From NCBI GenBank assembly GCA_024305405.1, contig JAKNDB010000015.1:564001-628000 (forward strand): DNA of 64,000 bases, given 5' to 3'. Positions 63,871 through 64,000 of the stretch are shown here, piece after piece (the first letter of the stretch is position 1; every line of letters begins with the position of its first letter). Source of the DNA: Dirofilaria immitis. Taxonomy: Eukaryota > Nematoda > Chromadorea > Rhabditida > Onchocercidae. Made by a program: the position numbers and the translations under genes. The notes beneath the pieces were generated by a model that saw only the letters and a list, made by a program, of their open reading frames with translations, had not been told where the DNA came from and made no database searches.

Positions 63871-64000
63871 ATAATTTATTTTTCCGTTGTGTACAAATTT
63901 TTTGCAAATTTACAAATGAATGCTTTATATATTCTTTTATATGATACATGCATATTATATCGATTCAACATTAAGGCTAGCTAAAATTTTTGCTTACTTA

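Larger units (their letters stand above)
59971..64000. other. Intergenic DNA after cyclin H
   Basis: No gene supported. Long T and A runs, two minisatellites (61826-62147, 63637-63870), (tcttt)n at about 60728-60755 and (at)n at about 60963-60985. Two short exon-like acidic stretches follow good 3' splice sites (about 60561 and 62475). Confidence 0.5.

Noticed and set aside
1..64000. Bacterial endosymbiont (Wolbachia-like) insertion, rRNA, tRNA, CRISPR or transposase genes
   Set aside because: Looked for long uninterrupted bacterial-type frames, tRNA cloverleaf signatures, regular spaced repeats and transposase or reverse-transcriptase motifs; none was seen. Repeats here are ordinary mini- and microsatellites.

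Overview
The window looks like nuclear DNA of a nematode, most likely a clade III (spirurid or filaria-like) worm. The sequence is very AT-rich. Genes are cut into many small exons with TTTCAG/TTTTAG-type 3' splice sites. Several start codons sit 3 to 9 nt behind a 3' splice site that has no convincing upstream coding exon, which is what spliced-leader trans-splicing looks like. The gene set (MPP-alpha, Elongator subunit, cyclin H, calponin-repeat protein, EndoU) is animal. I saw no bacterial genes, rRNA, tRNA, CRISPR or transposase. All gene models are spliced by hand from conserved motifs, splice sites and intron phase. Species is not determinable from sight. || Layout. 1-3.87 kb: no gene seen. 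3.87-6.68 kb (-): complete secreted EndoU-family endoribonuclease, 7 exons. 9.4-13.7 kb (-): calponin-repeat protein with uncertain ends. 13.7-22.9 kb: intergenic DNA packed with minisatellites. 22.97-26.81 kb (+): mitochondrial processing peptidase alpha subunit. 27.80-30.49 and 32.77-35.47 kb (+): two nearly identical copies of a gene joining a selenoprotein S-like membrane segment to a CPYC glutaredoxin. 36.27-38.46 kb (-): MTG1 mitochondrial ribosome GTPase. 39.33-40.92 kb (-): Elongator subunit ELP4. 41-49 kb: repeat-rich intergenic DNA. 48.99-54.78 kb (+): 21-exon C2H2 zinc-finger/AT-hook nuclear protein resembling ZNF800. 57.59-59.97 kb (+): cyclin H. 60-64 kb: intergenic with minisatellites. 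|| The most notable structure is a tandem segmental duplication: unit A about 25.3-31.73 kb, unit B about 31.8-39.07 kb. Unit A kept an intact MPP-alpha gene but only a 5' stub of MTG1. Unit B kept MTG1 but only a scrap of MPP-alpha. Both kept the SelS-Grx gene. Identity is mosaic: near-perfect tracts alternate with clearly diverged ones, as gene conversion would leave. || A second theme is one-base reading-frame breaks in otherwise well conserved genes (MPP-alpha, MTG1, the zinc-finger gene three times, cyclin H). Four of them lie in A6/A7/T6 runs. Sequencing homopolymer error is the simplest explanation, but it needs checking.
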